From the NCBI GenBank assembly GCA_947311845.1, contig CAMZMU010000012.1, positions 3,758,290 to 3,822,289 on the forward strand: a stretch of DNA of 64,000 bases. Direction: 5' to 3'. Positions within the stretch are counted from its first letter, which is position 1, and each line of letters starts with the position of its first letter. Positions 34,518 to 44,409 of the stretch are shown here, piece by piece. The DNA comes from Poa pratensis. Taxonomy: Eukaryota; Streptophyta; Magnoliopsida; Poales; Poaceae. A model generated the notes under the pieces. That model was not told where the DNA came from and searched no databases. It worked only from the letters and a program-made list of their open reading frames with translations. A program made the translations under genes and the position numbers.

Positions 34518-35705
34518 CACCGTAGGCTAGCTTCTGATAATGCGGGTACCGCTGTTTGGATACAGATAGCACCTCGCTGAGGTAGTATATGGGCCGTTGC
34601 ACGCGATGGGCGTGGCCTTCTTCTTGGCGCTCGACAACGAGGACGGTGCTGACCACCCTGTTGGTGGCTGTGACGTAGAGGTACAGAGGTTCTTTCTCGT
34701 GTGGTGCGACGAGTACCGGCGGAGTCGCCAAGACTTGCTTGAGATGTACAAAGGCTGCTTGAGCTTCTAGCGTCCACTCGAATTTGTCGGACTTCTTCAT
34801 CAGTTGGTAGAAAGGAAGTGCCTTTTCACCCAACTTACTAATGAACCGGTTGAGCGCTGCGACTCGGCCGGCTAGACGCTGGACCTCCCGAAGCTTGGTC
34901 GGGGCAGGCATTATCAGGATTGCTTCTATCTTCTCAGGATTCGCCTCGATGCCTCGTGCGGATACAAGGTACCCGAGTAGTTGCCCAGCTGGTACGCCAA
35001 AGACGCACTTCGTTGGGTTGAGCTTGATGTTGTAGAGGTTGAGCGCGGCGAAGGTTTCCCGCAGGTCGTCGAGGAGCGTGTCCTCTTGTTTGGTCTTGAT
35101 GACGATGTCGTCGACATAAACTTGGACGTTGCGTCCGATCTAGCCCTTGAGGCAGGACTGCATCATGCGCTGGTACGTGGCACCAGCGTTCTTGAGACCG
35201 AAGGGCATGATTGTGTAGCAGTAAACACCATGTAGTGTGATGAAGGCTGTCTTCTCCTCGTCCTCAACTTTCATCCTGATCTGGTTGTAGCCTGAGTAGG
35301 CATCCAGGAAGGATAGGCGTTCACAGCCCGCTGTCGAGTCGACAATTTGGTCGATACGAGGCAACAGAAAGTGGTCCTTCGGACAACACTTGTTGATGGC
35401 GGAGAAGTCAACGCACATGCGGAGGATTTTTGTATGCTTCTTTTCGACCAGTACTGGGTTGGCGACCCAATCTGACTTCTTGATTTCTCGGATGAACTTG
35501 GCGTGAAGGAGTCTGTCGATTTCTTGCCCTATGGCAACGCGCTTCGGCTCGGAGAAGCGGCGCATGGATTGCTTGACAGGCCTGGCATCTGGATAGATTT
35601 GGAGGCCGTGCTCGGCGAGTTCCCTGGGTACGCCTGGCATGTCCGCTGGACACCAGGCGAAGATTTCCCAGTTCTCACGCAGGAACTCGACGAGCGCGCT
35701 TTCCT
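34518..35705 (-). pseudogene. Gypsy reverse transcriptase
   Basis: Reads from the palm start (EIDRLLHAKFIREIKKSDW, about 35540-35480) through LRMCVDFSAINKCCPKD, LSFLDAYSGYNQI and MPFGLKNAGATYQRMM to YVDD (about 35120) and LGYLVSARGIEANP. The connection to RNase H runs FEWTLEAQAAFVHLKQ and ends ...YPHYQKLAYGV, where the nested element inserted. One TAG interrupts it at 35140-35142, between the AGATYQ and YVDD motifs. The catalytic Asp pair is present. Confidence 0.88.
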
Positions 35706-35925
35706 ATGCGATAGGCAGGCTAGATGATACGAGCACCGTCTTGGCAGCATCTGTCGGGTGTACTTAGTGTGCTCTTGTGTCATTGGTCGTGCTAAAGGCA
35801 GTGTCGGGTGATGGCTTCTTGCTTGCAGGAAAAGGGGTCTTATCGTTGTCGAGCGAAAGTTCTTTGAGTTGTTGCTGCATGCCAAAGGACTCGGAGATCT
35901 TGCTGAAGTCGCAGTCGCAGTTGTC

Positions 35926-36759
35926 CTAGCGATGAAAGTCGCCACTCACGGTGATGATTCCCTTTGGTCCTGGCAACTTGATCTTGAGGTAGGCGTAGTG
36001 CGGGACTGCCATGAACCGAGCGAACGACGGGCGCTCAAGTATGGCGTGGTACTGAGATTTCCAGTCAACCACCTCGAAGTCAATCTCCTCCCTTCTGAAG
36101 TGATCGGGTGTGCCGAAGATAACTTCGAGTGTGATTGTTCCTTCGGGATAGACTGCCTTCCCTGGTACTATGCCGTTAAAAGTGTTGTCTGACTTGGCTA
36201 AGTTATCTAGAGACCTGCCCATCTTCCGGAGGGTGTCGGCGAAGATGATGTTGATACCGCTGCCGCCGTCCATGAAGATCTTGGTCATGTCATATCCTCC
36301 TATCTGTGCTGCAAGTACCAGCGCGGCGTGGCCTGGGCGTGGTACCTGTGTAGGGTGATCCTCTCGAGAGAATGTGATGCTGGCCTCGGAACCCTTGAGG
36401 TACTCAGGTACGGCTGGTGGTGTCATGGTGGCCTGGTAGACCTGGCGTGTGATCAGCTTCTGGCATCTGTTGGATGGGCGTCCCTTCTGTATCATGTTCA
36501 TCTGTCCTCGAGCTTGAGGGTACTGGTCCGCTGCTGCGGGCGGTGCTTCCAATCGTGGCTGGTGTTGTATTGCTCCCGCCAGCTGCATGGGTGGAACTGC
36601 TAATGCAGGTGCTGCTTGGAGAGCCGGTTGCGCAGGTGGTGCGGGAGTCAGATCCTGGTGAATGCTCCGTGCATGCGATGCATCTTCCGACAGTCTTTCA
36701 GCAGGTGGCTGGAGATCAGCTTGCCCGTTTCTTCGCTTCTGAACATGTGGAACTTGCAT
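35926..36759 (-). pseudogene. Gypsy protease region
   Basis: Open frame of 277 residues. The first 100 are Pro/Ala/Gln-rich linker. The protease core is KIFMDGGSGINIIFADTLR (about residues 163-181) with the D-G-G-S variant common in plant Gypsy elements in place of D-S/T-G, followed by a flap-like stretch and the ILERPSFARFMAVPHYAYL segment that follows the protease in this group. A stop separates it from the polymerase downstream. Confidence 0.75.
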
Positions 36760-38331
36760 GGTTCCTCGAGTTCTTGTTCAGGTGTAAGTTCTGGTCGCGG
36801 GTTGTCACGGGTCCGGCGCCGCCACTGGCGCCTCTGGTTTCCATCGCTTCGATAGTCATCACGACCTCGGTTATTCTGGCGACTGTTGTCGCGGCTTCGG
36901 TCGTCTCGAGTGTCAGCGAATCCAGCCGCCACTAGTTCGACTGCCTTGCCTTCTTCGTAGCGGGGCTTTCGCTTGCGGCGCCGGTCATTGCCGCGGTTGT
37001 CTCTGCGGCCCTAGTTGCTTGGTTCACCTTCTTCCTTTGGTGAGTTGGGGAGCTCGCTACGTACAGAGTCCTCTCCGTCAGCCCACTGATTGGCGATCTT
37101 CATGAGGTCGATTATTGATGTTGGCTGAAGGCGTCCGAAGGCCTCGCGAAGGTCGCGTCGGGTGACGCCGCGAACAAAGGCATCGATTGCTCTGTCTTCC
37201 GAGATTACTCCCACGGAGTTGCGCATGAGAGTCCAGCACTGGATGTATGATCGCAGTGACTCGTCTGGTCGCTGCTTGCAGGCTCGCAGTTCTTCAAAAG
37301 TGGCGTGTCTTGAATATGTTCCAAGGAAGTTCTTGACGAAAGAGCTGTACGTACTGCATCGCTGTTGTTGTGGTTCCCCCTTGACAGTTGACTGCTATAA
37401 GGTAATCATCGAGCCAGAGTTTAGGGTCATGTGTTCCATCGAACTTGACTGACTCGGCTGTGAGCTTGAAGCCTCGTGGCATCCTTGAATCGTGGATACA
37501 GAGACTGAAGCAGGAAACGCCGCAGGGCTCATAGTCACCATCTGAATAAAGTTCTTGATTTGGGGGGTTGACGGGTCGCTTGGAGCGGCTACGGTCGACT
37601 TGCCGTTGTACAATGACGTTGCGTGCATCCTCCCCATCCTGCAGGTGTCGGGTGGGTCGGTTTTCGCGTGCTGCGCGTTCCCTTCTTTCTCGGTCACGTC
37701 GATCTCGATCTTCGCGTGATTTGTTTACGGGCGGGTTTTCTTGGATCAGTGCCTCTTCCGCCAAGTGAAGCGCCTTGATTTGTTGCCTGTGCAAGGCTGC
37801 GCGAGGGTCACCCTCTGGAGGTTGCGTTGCCCTCAAGTACATGTCCACCGACAGGAAAGCTCTGGCGGTTGTTTTGGGGATAGGTATCCCTTCAGCGTTT
37901 TCAGACATGAAGGATGACTCGAGGTTGCGGGTGGTCGCTGCCCTCTCGGCATCTGTCATTAGACGGGCGCGCGGTCTATTGCGCCTGTTGTCTTGTGTTA
38001 CTGTGGTATGTCCCGAGGACGAGAATGAATAGGCCGCCCGCCGGGCACTCGACGCATCAGCGAGCTCTTTACGCTGGGCCAGCTCAGCTGTTTCATGCAG
38101 CAGCTTCTCGTTTTCCTTCCACACAAGGTACTGATACATCATCATCTCCTCCCGGGTCGCCTCCGGAGGAGGGAAGGTGCAGTCCTGGACGTGCTTCATG
38201 GCTTGGATTCCCATCTCCCTAGTGATCACCAGGGTTGTTACTTTGTCCGGCATTGTGACTGTCATCGGGTATGCGGGTTCCTCGCGGCGATTGCTACCCC
38301 CGGGGTCTCCGTTCTCGGTTGCGTCCACCAT
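36648..38331 (-). pseudogene. Gypsy gag (capsid and nucleocapsid parts)
   Basis: Starts MVDATENGD at 38331. The N-terminal 200 residues are charged and helical. The capsid domain (retrotrans_gag type) begins with SVKFDGTHDPKLWLDDYL near residue 295 and, after a frame change near 37300-37370, continues with RNSVGVISEDRAIDAFVRGV and LREAFGRLQP (37226-37011). A basic Arg/Asn-rich nucleocapsid part follows (36932-36648) with a C-x-H...C cluster (CKFHMF, KDCRKM) rather than a standard CCHC knuckle. Stops occur near 37011. It forms virus-like particles in active relatives. Confidence 0.75.
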
Positions 38332-38469
38332 GAAAACTTGGACAGGGAAAGACTGCGCGGTCGAGTATACGTTGTTGCTGCTGCTCTCGCCGCTGGAGCT
38401 GTCCTCGGAGCCAAAGATGGAGGCGACATGATAGATGCCGCAGTCGGTGCAGAACGCGTCGTGCTGGGC

Positions 38470-39258
38470 CTAGCCTGATGTGGCACACGATGGTGACGTG
38501 AGCGCCGGGGTCGATGGAGATGCAGTTGACGGAGCGGCGGGTGTTGTAGCTGGTGCGGGCGCGATTGTCGCTATCGATGTAGGCATGTTTTTTCCAGTCG
38601 ATGGAGGCGTGAGCGGTGAAAGTGCTGCAGTTGATGCAGATGCGATCTTCGCAGTTGGTGGAGACGCGGGTTCCGCGTTTGGTGCAGATGCGATGTCCGC
38701 GGTCGATGAAGACGCAGGTCCCGTGGTTGGTGCAGATGTGATCTCCGTAGTTGTCAAAGACGCGGGTCCTGTAGTTGAAGCAGATGCGATCTCCGTGGTT
38801 GACGAAGACGCGAGTCCGGTGGTCGGCGCAGATGCGATCTCCGTACTTGACGAAGCTGCGGGTCTCGTAGTTGAAGCAGATGCGATCTCCGTAGTTGACG
38901 AAGACGCGGGTCCCGTAGTTGAAGAAGATGCGATCTCCGTGGTCGACAAAGACGCGAGTCCGGTGGTCGGCGCAGATGCGATCTCCGTACTCGACGAAGC
39001 TGCGGGTCCTGTAGTTGAAGCAGATGCGATCTCCATAGTCGACGAAGATGCGAGTCCCGCGGCCGGCGAGGGCACGAGGTTGGAGAGTTGAAATGTCCCC
39101 CACTTGTTCACATGGAATTGCATGCTACCGAAAGTAAGGCACATAACCGATCGGTGGGCCCGCGGGTGGGGGTCGAATTCGAAGGAGCCGAAGCGTATCG
39201 GCTTCATGATTGTCGGCACGTCGCCGGTTGTCATTGCAGATGGAGCCGGTGAAACCAT
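38470..39258 (-). CDS. Leader ORF of the Gypsy element with 16-residue tandem repeats
   Basis: Open frame from the ATG at 39258 to a stop at 38470 (262 residues), upstream of gag in the same orientation and in a different frame. After about 60 non-repeated residues come about eight 16-residue units of the form EIASAPTTGLASSSTT, then a Pro/Ala/Thr-rich tail. Low-complexity, Ser/Thr/Ala-rich, no known domain. Two other frames across the same DNA (one on each strand) are also open because the DNA repeat length is a multiple of three, so coding is uncertain. Confidence 0.4.
   Translation of the reverse strand: MVSPAPSAMTTGDVPTIMKPIRFGSFEFDPHPRAHRSVMCLTFGSMQFHVNKWGTFQLSNLVPSPAAGLASSSTMEIASASTTGPAASSSTEIASAPTTGLASLSTTEIASSSTTGPASSSTTEIASASTTRPAASSSTEIASAPTTGLASSSTTEIASASTTGPASLTTTEITSAPTTGPASSSTADIASAPNAEPASPPTAKIASASTAALSPLTPPSTGKNMPTSIATIAPAPATTPAAPSTASPSTPALTSPSCATSG
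38610..39062. repeat. 48-bp tandem repeat array, about nine units
   Basis: Unit beginning gacgcgggtcctgtagttga with period 48; units alternate between two variants ('gtagttgaagcagatgcgat' and 'ggtcggcgcagatgcgatct'), so higher-order duplication of pairs is likely. It lies in the 5' leader of the Gypsy element. Confidence 0.88.
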
Positions 39259-39281
39259 GATTCCAGCACTTGTCTTTCGCA

Positions 39282-39293
39282 CAGACGGCGCCA
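39282..39293 (-). other. Primer binding site of the large Gypsy element
   Basis: The minus strand reads tggcgccgtctg two bases inside the 5' LTR; its first nine to ten bases match the complement of the 3' end of plant tRNA-Asp. Confidence 0.75.
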
Positions 39294-39295
39294 GT

Positions 39296-39785
39296 TGTCG
39301 TGGGGTGGCCACGGCAAGTCCCAGGGTCGAGTACCCCGGGTTGATTGAGAGGGAGAAAGATGGAAGTACTGGTAGTTACCACGGCTGACAAGCGAGGCGA
39401 TTTACCCAGGTTCAGGCTCCCAGAGGATAATACCCTACTTCCTGCTTGTCTGAGATTGATTATTGGAGGTGTTACAATGGCGATCCCGGTGAGATATCAA
39501 TCTCGCTAGGGCTTTGGTGGTGGAATAGTCGCGTAACCCAGATCGGTGTCCCTCCCAGCCTTTATATAGGAGGCTGGGTCTCGGGTGATTGTTACCGATT
39601 AGGGTTTACAGGTAAGGTAGGTTCTACCGACTTAGGGTTCGCCTGCCTTGGGGCGCACTCTGTCTTCTTTGGGCCTCCTTCATGGGCCTCGAGTGTTGTC
39701 TCCTAGTAGGCTGCCAGTTGAGCCCTAATCCTTGCGTGCACCAGGTATCCTCATGGTGGGGCACCCGATAGGTAGGCCCACATCA
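39296..39785 (-). repeat. 5' LTR of the large Gypsy element
   Basis: 490 bp, partner of 8903-9392, with the TATA-enclosing inverted repeat at 39554-39561 and 39571-39578. It should drive gag-pol on the minus strand. Confidence 0.9.
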
Positions 39786-41488
39786 TTAATAATTGTAGGA
39801 TGACATGGATGAATTAATGGCTCCAATAGTAGATGATGTTGACACCTCACATGTAGAGATAGACTAATTTTATGCATGTTAGTGGGATTTTTTCTATAAG
39901 AGTATAGATTAATTTCTTTGGATTTATAAACAAATTCATCTCAAATTCCAGTAATAATGTAATTAGCCATTTAATTTGTTGACAAGATAGTACTTTTCTT
40001 ACTAAATTCGTATTAGGCGAGACGTGTATTACGCGTGCAATATTACTAGTAACAGTAGTTCCATTTATATCTAAATTTTATTATACCCTGCTGTATTGAT
40101 ATATACTAATAATTTGCCCTTTGACATATTTAATCTTGTCTTCCTGTTGTATGATCCATTTCCATATAGTATTGCTCATGGGTGCTGCACTAAGGTATTG
40201 GTGCTAAAGTGAATATTGGATCATATGGTAGTTCCTATTTATCATAGAGGCACATATTTGAATCCTTGAGATGTTCATGTGGAACGACTATAAAACAAAG
40301 CAAGAGATATCTGTTTTTTCTCTGATATGTAAGATATTTTAAGAAATATTTTCTATGTTTGAATGAGATCATATAATGACTCTTGTGAAATATTTGCCCT
40401 TTCAACCGGCGAGTCTCACCCCGATCTTATGAATGAGAGGTTGAAAATTTTCTGCTTTAGACGCGTGTAGTGGGATACATAGTGTTCAATGGATAGTCAA
40501 CATAGAGAGTAAACGTGTAATAATCTTGACAACATGTGACATTGAAAGCACTAGAGGGATAGTAGAAGTGAACCACTACAACAGCAGGTGTGCTTGCGGC
40601 AGAAATTAAAAAAAATTGTGGAATTTTCTTTTTACGCATATTTTAACATGCTCCCAAATATCACTAAAAAAGTCACTTAAACTACTGTGAAATTTATTAT
40701 GAAATATGACATCTGGCTCCTTTTGTCCAATCCTTCTTTTATCCTGTTGACGCTCATCCAGTTTTCTTATCTATATTATTCTTAACATTGAATTGTTGCT
40801 ATTCCATCTCGTGTTGCCTTTCCATGTTTAAATGTAAACTTGCTACATAACTAATTTATCATCGAACTGGAATCTGAAAGACTTAATGTCTTTTGCAAAA
40901 ATGAAGGCATTTGGTACTTGACGAGATGGTTTTCTACCAGTCTAGGGGCCATAGGAATATGGAAGAAATAATGTGAAGTGTACATGTAGGTATCCGGTTG
41001 CTTGATCTTTAACTTCTTTCCTGTCTTCCACAAGTCACTCCTGAATTGTGTTGTTTTTCAAGGGTCCTTTTTTTTTTGCAACGCAAACAAAATATTTACC
41101 TGACGAAAACCGTTACAACAAAATCACATGCAGACTACTCCCAAAGCATGTAACTCCTACAACCACATACTCTTGACACATTGATCATCATACCGCAAGG
41201 AAAACCTCACTGAAAACAAATGGGGAAATATCTCGAAAACGACAACCCAAAAAGATGAGAACTATCCATCAAGGAGTTGTGGACTATCTTCTTACATGTG
41301 CTCCTAGGATACCCCTTCACCTTTTGGATCGCCCCTTAAAATATTCTCTGTCAAGAGGCAAATAATCTCCTTGCCAGATCCAGGTAAAAAAATACAAATA
41401 AAATCATAGTATTGCTAGCCGCCTCCAAACTGATAATTAATTTTAAAAGCTCTCTATAAAATAGAGCCTTAGAGTTCAGATATATAGT
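39786..41488. other. Host intergenic DNA, no gene
   Basis: Continues the sequence interrupted at 8902. AT-rich with no believable frame. A T-run followed by gcaacgcaaacaaaatattta at about 41069-41100 looks like the tail end of a LINE in minus orientation, but I found no target duplication or coding remnant, so it is not called separately. Confidence 0.5.
40393..40560. repeat. First copy of a diverged 150-bp direct duplication
   Basis: The stretch from gccctttcaaccggcgagtc through ttctgctttagacgcgtgta to about 40545 recurs at 41489-41756 (about one difference in eight). The second copy is split by a Stowaway element. Confidence 0.7.
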
Positions 41489-41519
41489 GCTCGCCCTTCC
41501 AACCGACGAGTGTCACCTA

Positions 41520-41640
41520 CTCCCTCCGTTCCATTTTAATTGACTCACATATATCTACGAATTGATGAATCTAGCCACGTTTTAGTGTTAGGTACATCTA
41601 TATCTAGATATATGTGAGTCAATTAAAATAGAACGGAGGG
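41520..41640. mobile_element. Stowaway-type MITE
   Basis: 121 bp. The left end ctccctccgttccattttaa... and the right end ...ttaaaatagaacggaggg are inverted repeats of more than 30 bp (ending around tgactcacatatat). TA precedes the left end (41518-41519). The right end lacks the last bases and its TA, so the target duplication is only half visible. It sits inside the second copy of the intergenic duplication, whose first copy at 40393-40560 lacks it. Confidence 0.85.
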
Positions 41641-42450
41641 TCAATGAAAGGTTAAAAATTTGCTGCTTTTAGACGCGTGCAGTGGGATATATAGTGTTTC
41701 ATGGATAGTCAACATATAGAGTTAAACATGGAATAATCTTGAAAACATGTGTCTCATAATTAAACATGCAGAATGTCCTATTAACTGTAGGGCATTCCGA
41801 ATCCAACCACCACCATTCATCCAAGGCCATAGGAGAGCTACAGTTTTTTCTTGCGTCTGCTGTCTTGTTTGCGATAAAAGACGTGATCGCCACGGCTAGG
41901 GTCGAGGATATCTTGACTAGTTCCCTCCCGACAACCCGACAATGCCTGAAAGAATAAGAATGACGCGTGTTGACAAAATTATGAATTCCACATATTTTTG
42001 TTATTTGAACAGAAACACGACCAAAAACAATATATGCCATTTGAAGTTCTGAATTTACTTCAGTTGTCTTGAATGACTGAGGTCAAGTAGGATCCGAGAG
42101 ATTCAGACGAATCATCTGAATTCCATCGTTGAACTCCTGGGACACGACGCCGACAAAACGTTCTCGTGCTCCCGCCGTTCTTCATGGTATTGAAGTGTCG
42201 TTGCATTGTTTCATCCGGCGTGCGTTTGGGTGCCTAGACGAAGAGAATTGAATTGGATATGTTTGGTGTGCTATTTTTTCAGATGCTTTTTCATTTGTTG
42301 ATTCAAATTGCCTGGGATGTATTGAAAAATGAGGTGAGAACTACACATGCACATGTCTGGAATTACATGCAGTATAGAAGAGACACAAGGCTGATACGTT
42401 TATGTGTACAAGTATGCTTAGTGTCCAGATTATGCCAAATCAACTTCTAC
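41641..42450. other. Host intergenic DNA, no gene
   Basis: The beginning (41641-41756) is the rest of the second duplication copy. Beyond it no gene or repeat is recognised. A small minus-strand frame near 41699-42040 has no supporting features. Confidence 0.45.
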
Positions 42451-42465
42451 AACTAATTAAGCCAC

Positions 42466-43330
42466 GGACTTTCCCCTCTCGCTCCTTTCCCCTGCTATAG
42501 TAGAGACAGGCGAAAAGGAGGCGTCTCTGGTTTCGCCGGCGATTCCGCCGCTTCCCTTCGTCTCCGGCGCCGTCGTGGCGTTGTGAGACGGAGGGAAGTG
42601 CTGGATCTCGTCCGTGCGAGTAGATTAGGTGTACAGAGTAGCCTAGGTCTTCCCGGTGGCGGCGGTGGGGTGGAGCCGGCGTCGCGTTCGTGGAATAATG
42701 GTGCGGCAGCACGTCTTCCACCTCGCCTTCGTCCTCTGTGGCGGTGCCTTCGTGCTGCCGGCGTTTGGTGCTCGTCGATCTACGGATCTGGCGGGTTTTC
42801 GTGGCTTGGGCGAGGTCGTCGCGACGAAGGTGACGTCCTGGCTTTGGCTCTTTTGTCCCCTGTCTCCGTCTTCGCGGTGGTGAGGTGTGCTCCGTCCTCT
42901 CCGTGGAGTTTTGGGGGTTGTTCTGGAGCTGGAGCTGCCGGTGCGTCTCCGGTTTCCCCGGCCGGCCGTGGTGGCGAGGGGGAAGCGGGAGTGCTGCTGT
43001 GTGTGCTCCTCAGGTTGGAGGTTCGCGGCGACGGTGCGGTTCAGCAGATTCTTCGGCGTCTGCTTCCGGATCGAGGACAGGAAGCGCCATGGCCGTTCTC
43101 TTTCATCGAGCTCAGTTCCGGCGTCTGACGGCGGACGGTATATGCGGTCTTCTTCTAATGTGGAGGTGCTCCCTGTCTTGGGTTGGTGGGCGGTCTGGCG
43201 TCTTCCCCTCCGGCGACGGCGTCGGCGGCTGGAAGGTGTTGTTTGTCCTGTACTTATATTTGTACCACTGTATTCCTGTATTTCTCTCTTTTACGGTATG
43301 AATACAAGGGCTGTGTTCAAAAAAAAAAAA
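42466..43330 (+). mobile_element. Poly(A)-tailed non-LTR retroelement or retrocopy of unknown family
   Basis: An 865-bp GC-rich block ending in an A-run of about 12, flanked by perfect target duplications ctaattaagccac (42453-42465 and 43331-43343). That is the signature of LINE-type retrotransposition. Near its end is tatgaatacaagggctgtgttc before the A-run. It has overlapping open frames in more than one phase but no reverse transcriptase, endonuclease or other domain I recognise. It could be a non-autonomous LINE derivative or a retrocopied transcript. The sharp jump to high G+C against AT-rich flanks marks both ends. Confidence 0.8.
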
Positions 43331-43343
43331 CTAATTAAGCCAC

Positions 43344-44409
43344 TTGGGTGAGAAAAATTTCTTTGTAAAAGTAATTCTCAGATTCAAAATCTGATCATAT
43401 ATGGATATATTTCCCTCGAACGACGAGCATGGCATCTTGCCTCGAGATCATCTCGCGTGTTGACGAATTTACTCTCGGCATCTGCACGATCGTGCCACCT
43501 TGCGATTGTCATGTGCATCATTGTCCAGTCAGTTATGCCCGACGCAGTGGGGCATGTTTGCTAGTCAATGAAAAATTAAGTATTTCGCGTTTTCTCAAAA
43601 AGAAGAATTGTATATAAGCTCTCTAACAAGACATTTTTAGTGCATTTGTAAAGTGGCTTTGATTTACCTCTCTCGAAGCCGCGCCCGAACAAATAAGACC
43701 TTTGTTTCGGGAACTTTACTCTATCTATCGGGATCAGCTCGTGCGGACGAAGGGAATAAGTAGTTAAGCAGAATAAAGTGTTATAGGCAAAACATGGCGA
43801 ATGAAAACCGTTTTGAAATAAACTAAGGTCGACACAACGACAAATTCGAGAGTTCAGTTTTGATTTTCCTTGCCTAAAACAGTGCACGAACAAAAATGAC
43901 GTTTGTTTCTAGAACTTCGCTCTATCCATCGTGGTCAGCTCGTGCAGACGAAGGGAATGAGCAGTTAAGCAAAAAAGTTATATAGGCCACACAGGGCGAA
44001 TGAAAGCCATTTTGAAATAGACTGAGGTCGACACATTGACAATTTCAAGAGTTCAGAATGGCCAAATCAGGAATTTAAAGTAGACAATTTTTTTTGGAAA
44101 GGAATTTAAAGTAGACACAATTCTTGTTCTAGGATGAGATGCAGAATCAGGAATTTAAAGCAGACACTTTCTTGTTCTATCCAAAGAAAGTCCAGTGGAG
44201 TCCGCCGCTGAGAACAAGTCAAATTTAGATATGCACATCGGAGCCTTAACTGCGTTTCCCGTTGAAGAAACAAAGTAGGAGTACCGATTCAGGCACCGGC
44301 TAACAGAAAAAAGCCTACTACAGCGGCGCGCCTCCGATCAGCCTAGCGGCTTAGGGCCTCACGCCGCCGCCGCCGCCGCCGCTTGCTTGCGAGGGCATCC
44401 GAAACCTAG
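43344..44409. promoter_or_regulatory. 5' flank of the ubiquitin protease gene, with local duplications
   Basis: Holds the upstream region of the protease. I see no clear TATA box. It contains the 201-bp tandem duplication (43657-44058), a threefold short repeat (ggaatttaaag(t/c)agaca at about 44071, 44102 and 44153) and a GCC-triplet run (44361-44382) just before the start codon. No separate gene is seen. Confidence 0.4.
43657..44058. repeat. 201-bp tandem duplication
   Basis: Two adjacent units (43657-43857, 43858-44058), both with the phrases ctcgtgc(g/a)gacgaaggga, ggcgaatgaaa and gaggtcgacaca or close variants. They differ at perhaps one base in seven, so the duplication is not recent. 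Confidence 0.75.

Larger units (their letters stand above)
8903..39785 (-). mobile_element. Large Gypsy LTR retrotransposon (minus strand), split by three younger insertions
   Basis: Two 490-bp direct repeats (8903-9392 and 39296-39785) bound it, both TG...CA when read on the minus strand. About ten substitutions separate them by eye (roughly 2%). The flanks TTAGT and TTAAT look like a decayed 5-bp target duplication. Transcription order is 5' LTR at right, tRNA-Asp-type primer site, a repeat-rich leader ORF, gag, protease, reverse transcriptase, RNase H, integrase (so integrase after RT: Gypsy order), then an opposite-strand gene, polypurine tract and 3' LTR. Removing the LINE, the Copia fragment and the nested LTR element leaves about 13.8 kb. 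The gag-pol has several in-frame stops and shifts, so it is defective. I do not assign a named family. Confidence 0.9.

Noticed and set aside
38610..39062. Regular repeat array that might suggest CRISPR
   Set aside because: Units are directly adjacent without unique spacers, and the context is a plant retrotransposon.
38480..39091. 203-residue plus-strand frame with Val/Asp/Ala repeats
   Set aside because: It is the mirror of the 48-bp repeat array; period 48 keeps frames open on both strands, and it runs against the element's transcription.
41060..41420. Possible LINE 3' end after a T-run
   Set aside because: No target duplication and no coding remnant could be found by eye.
42583..43351. 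Overlapping GC-rich frames of 75-181 residues
   Set aside because: All are within the retro-inserted block, overlap in several phases and show no domain.
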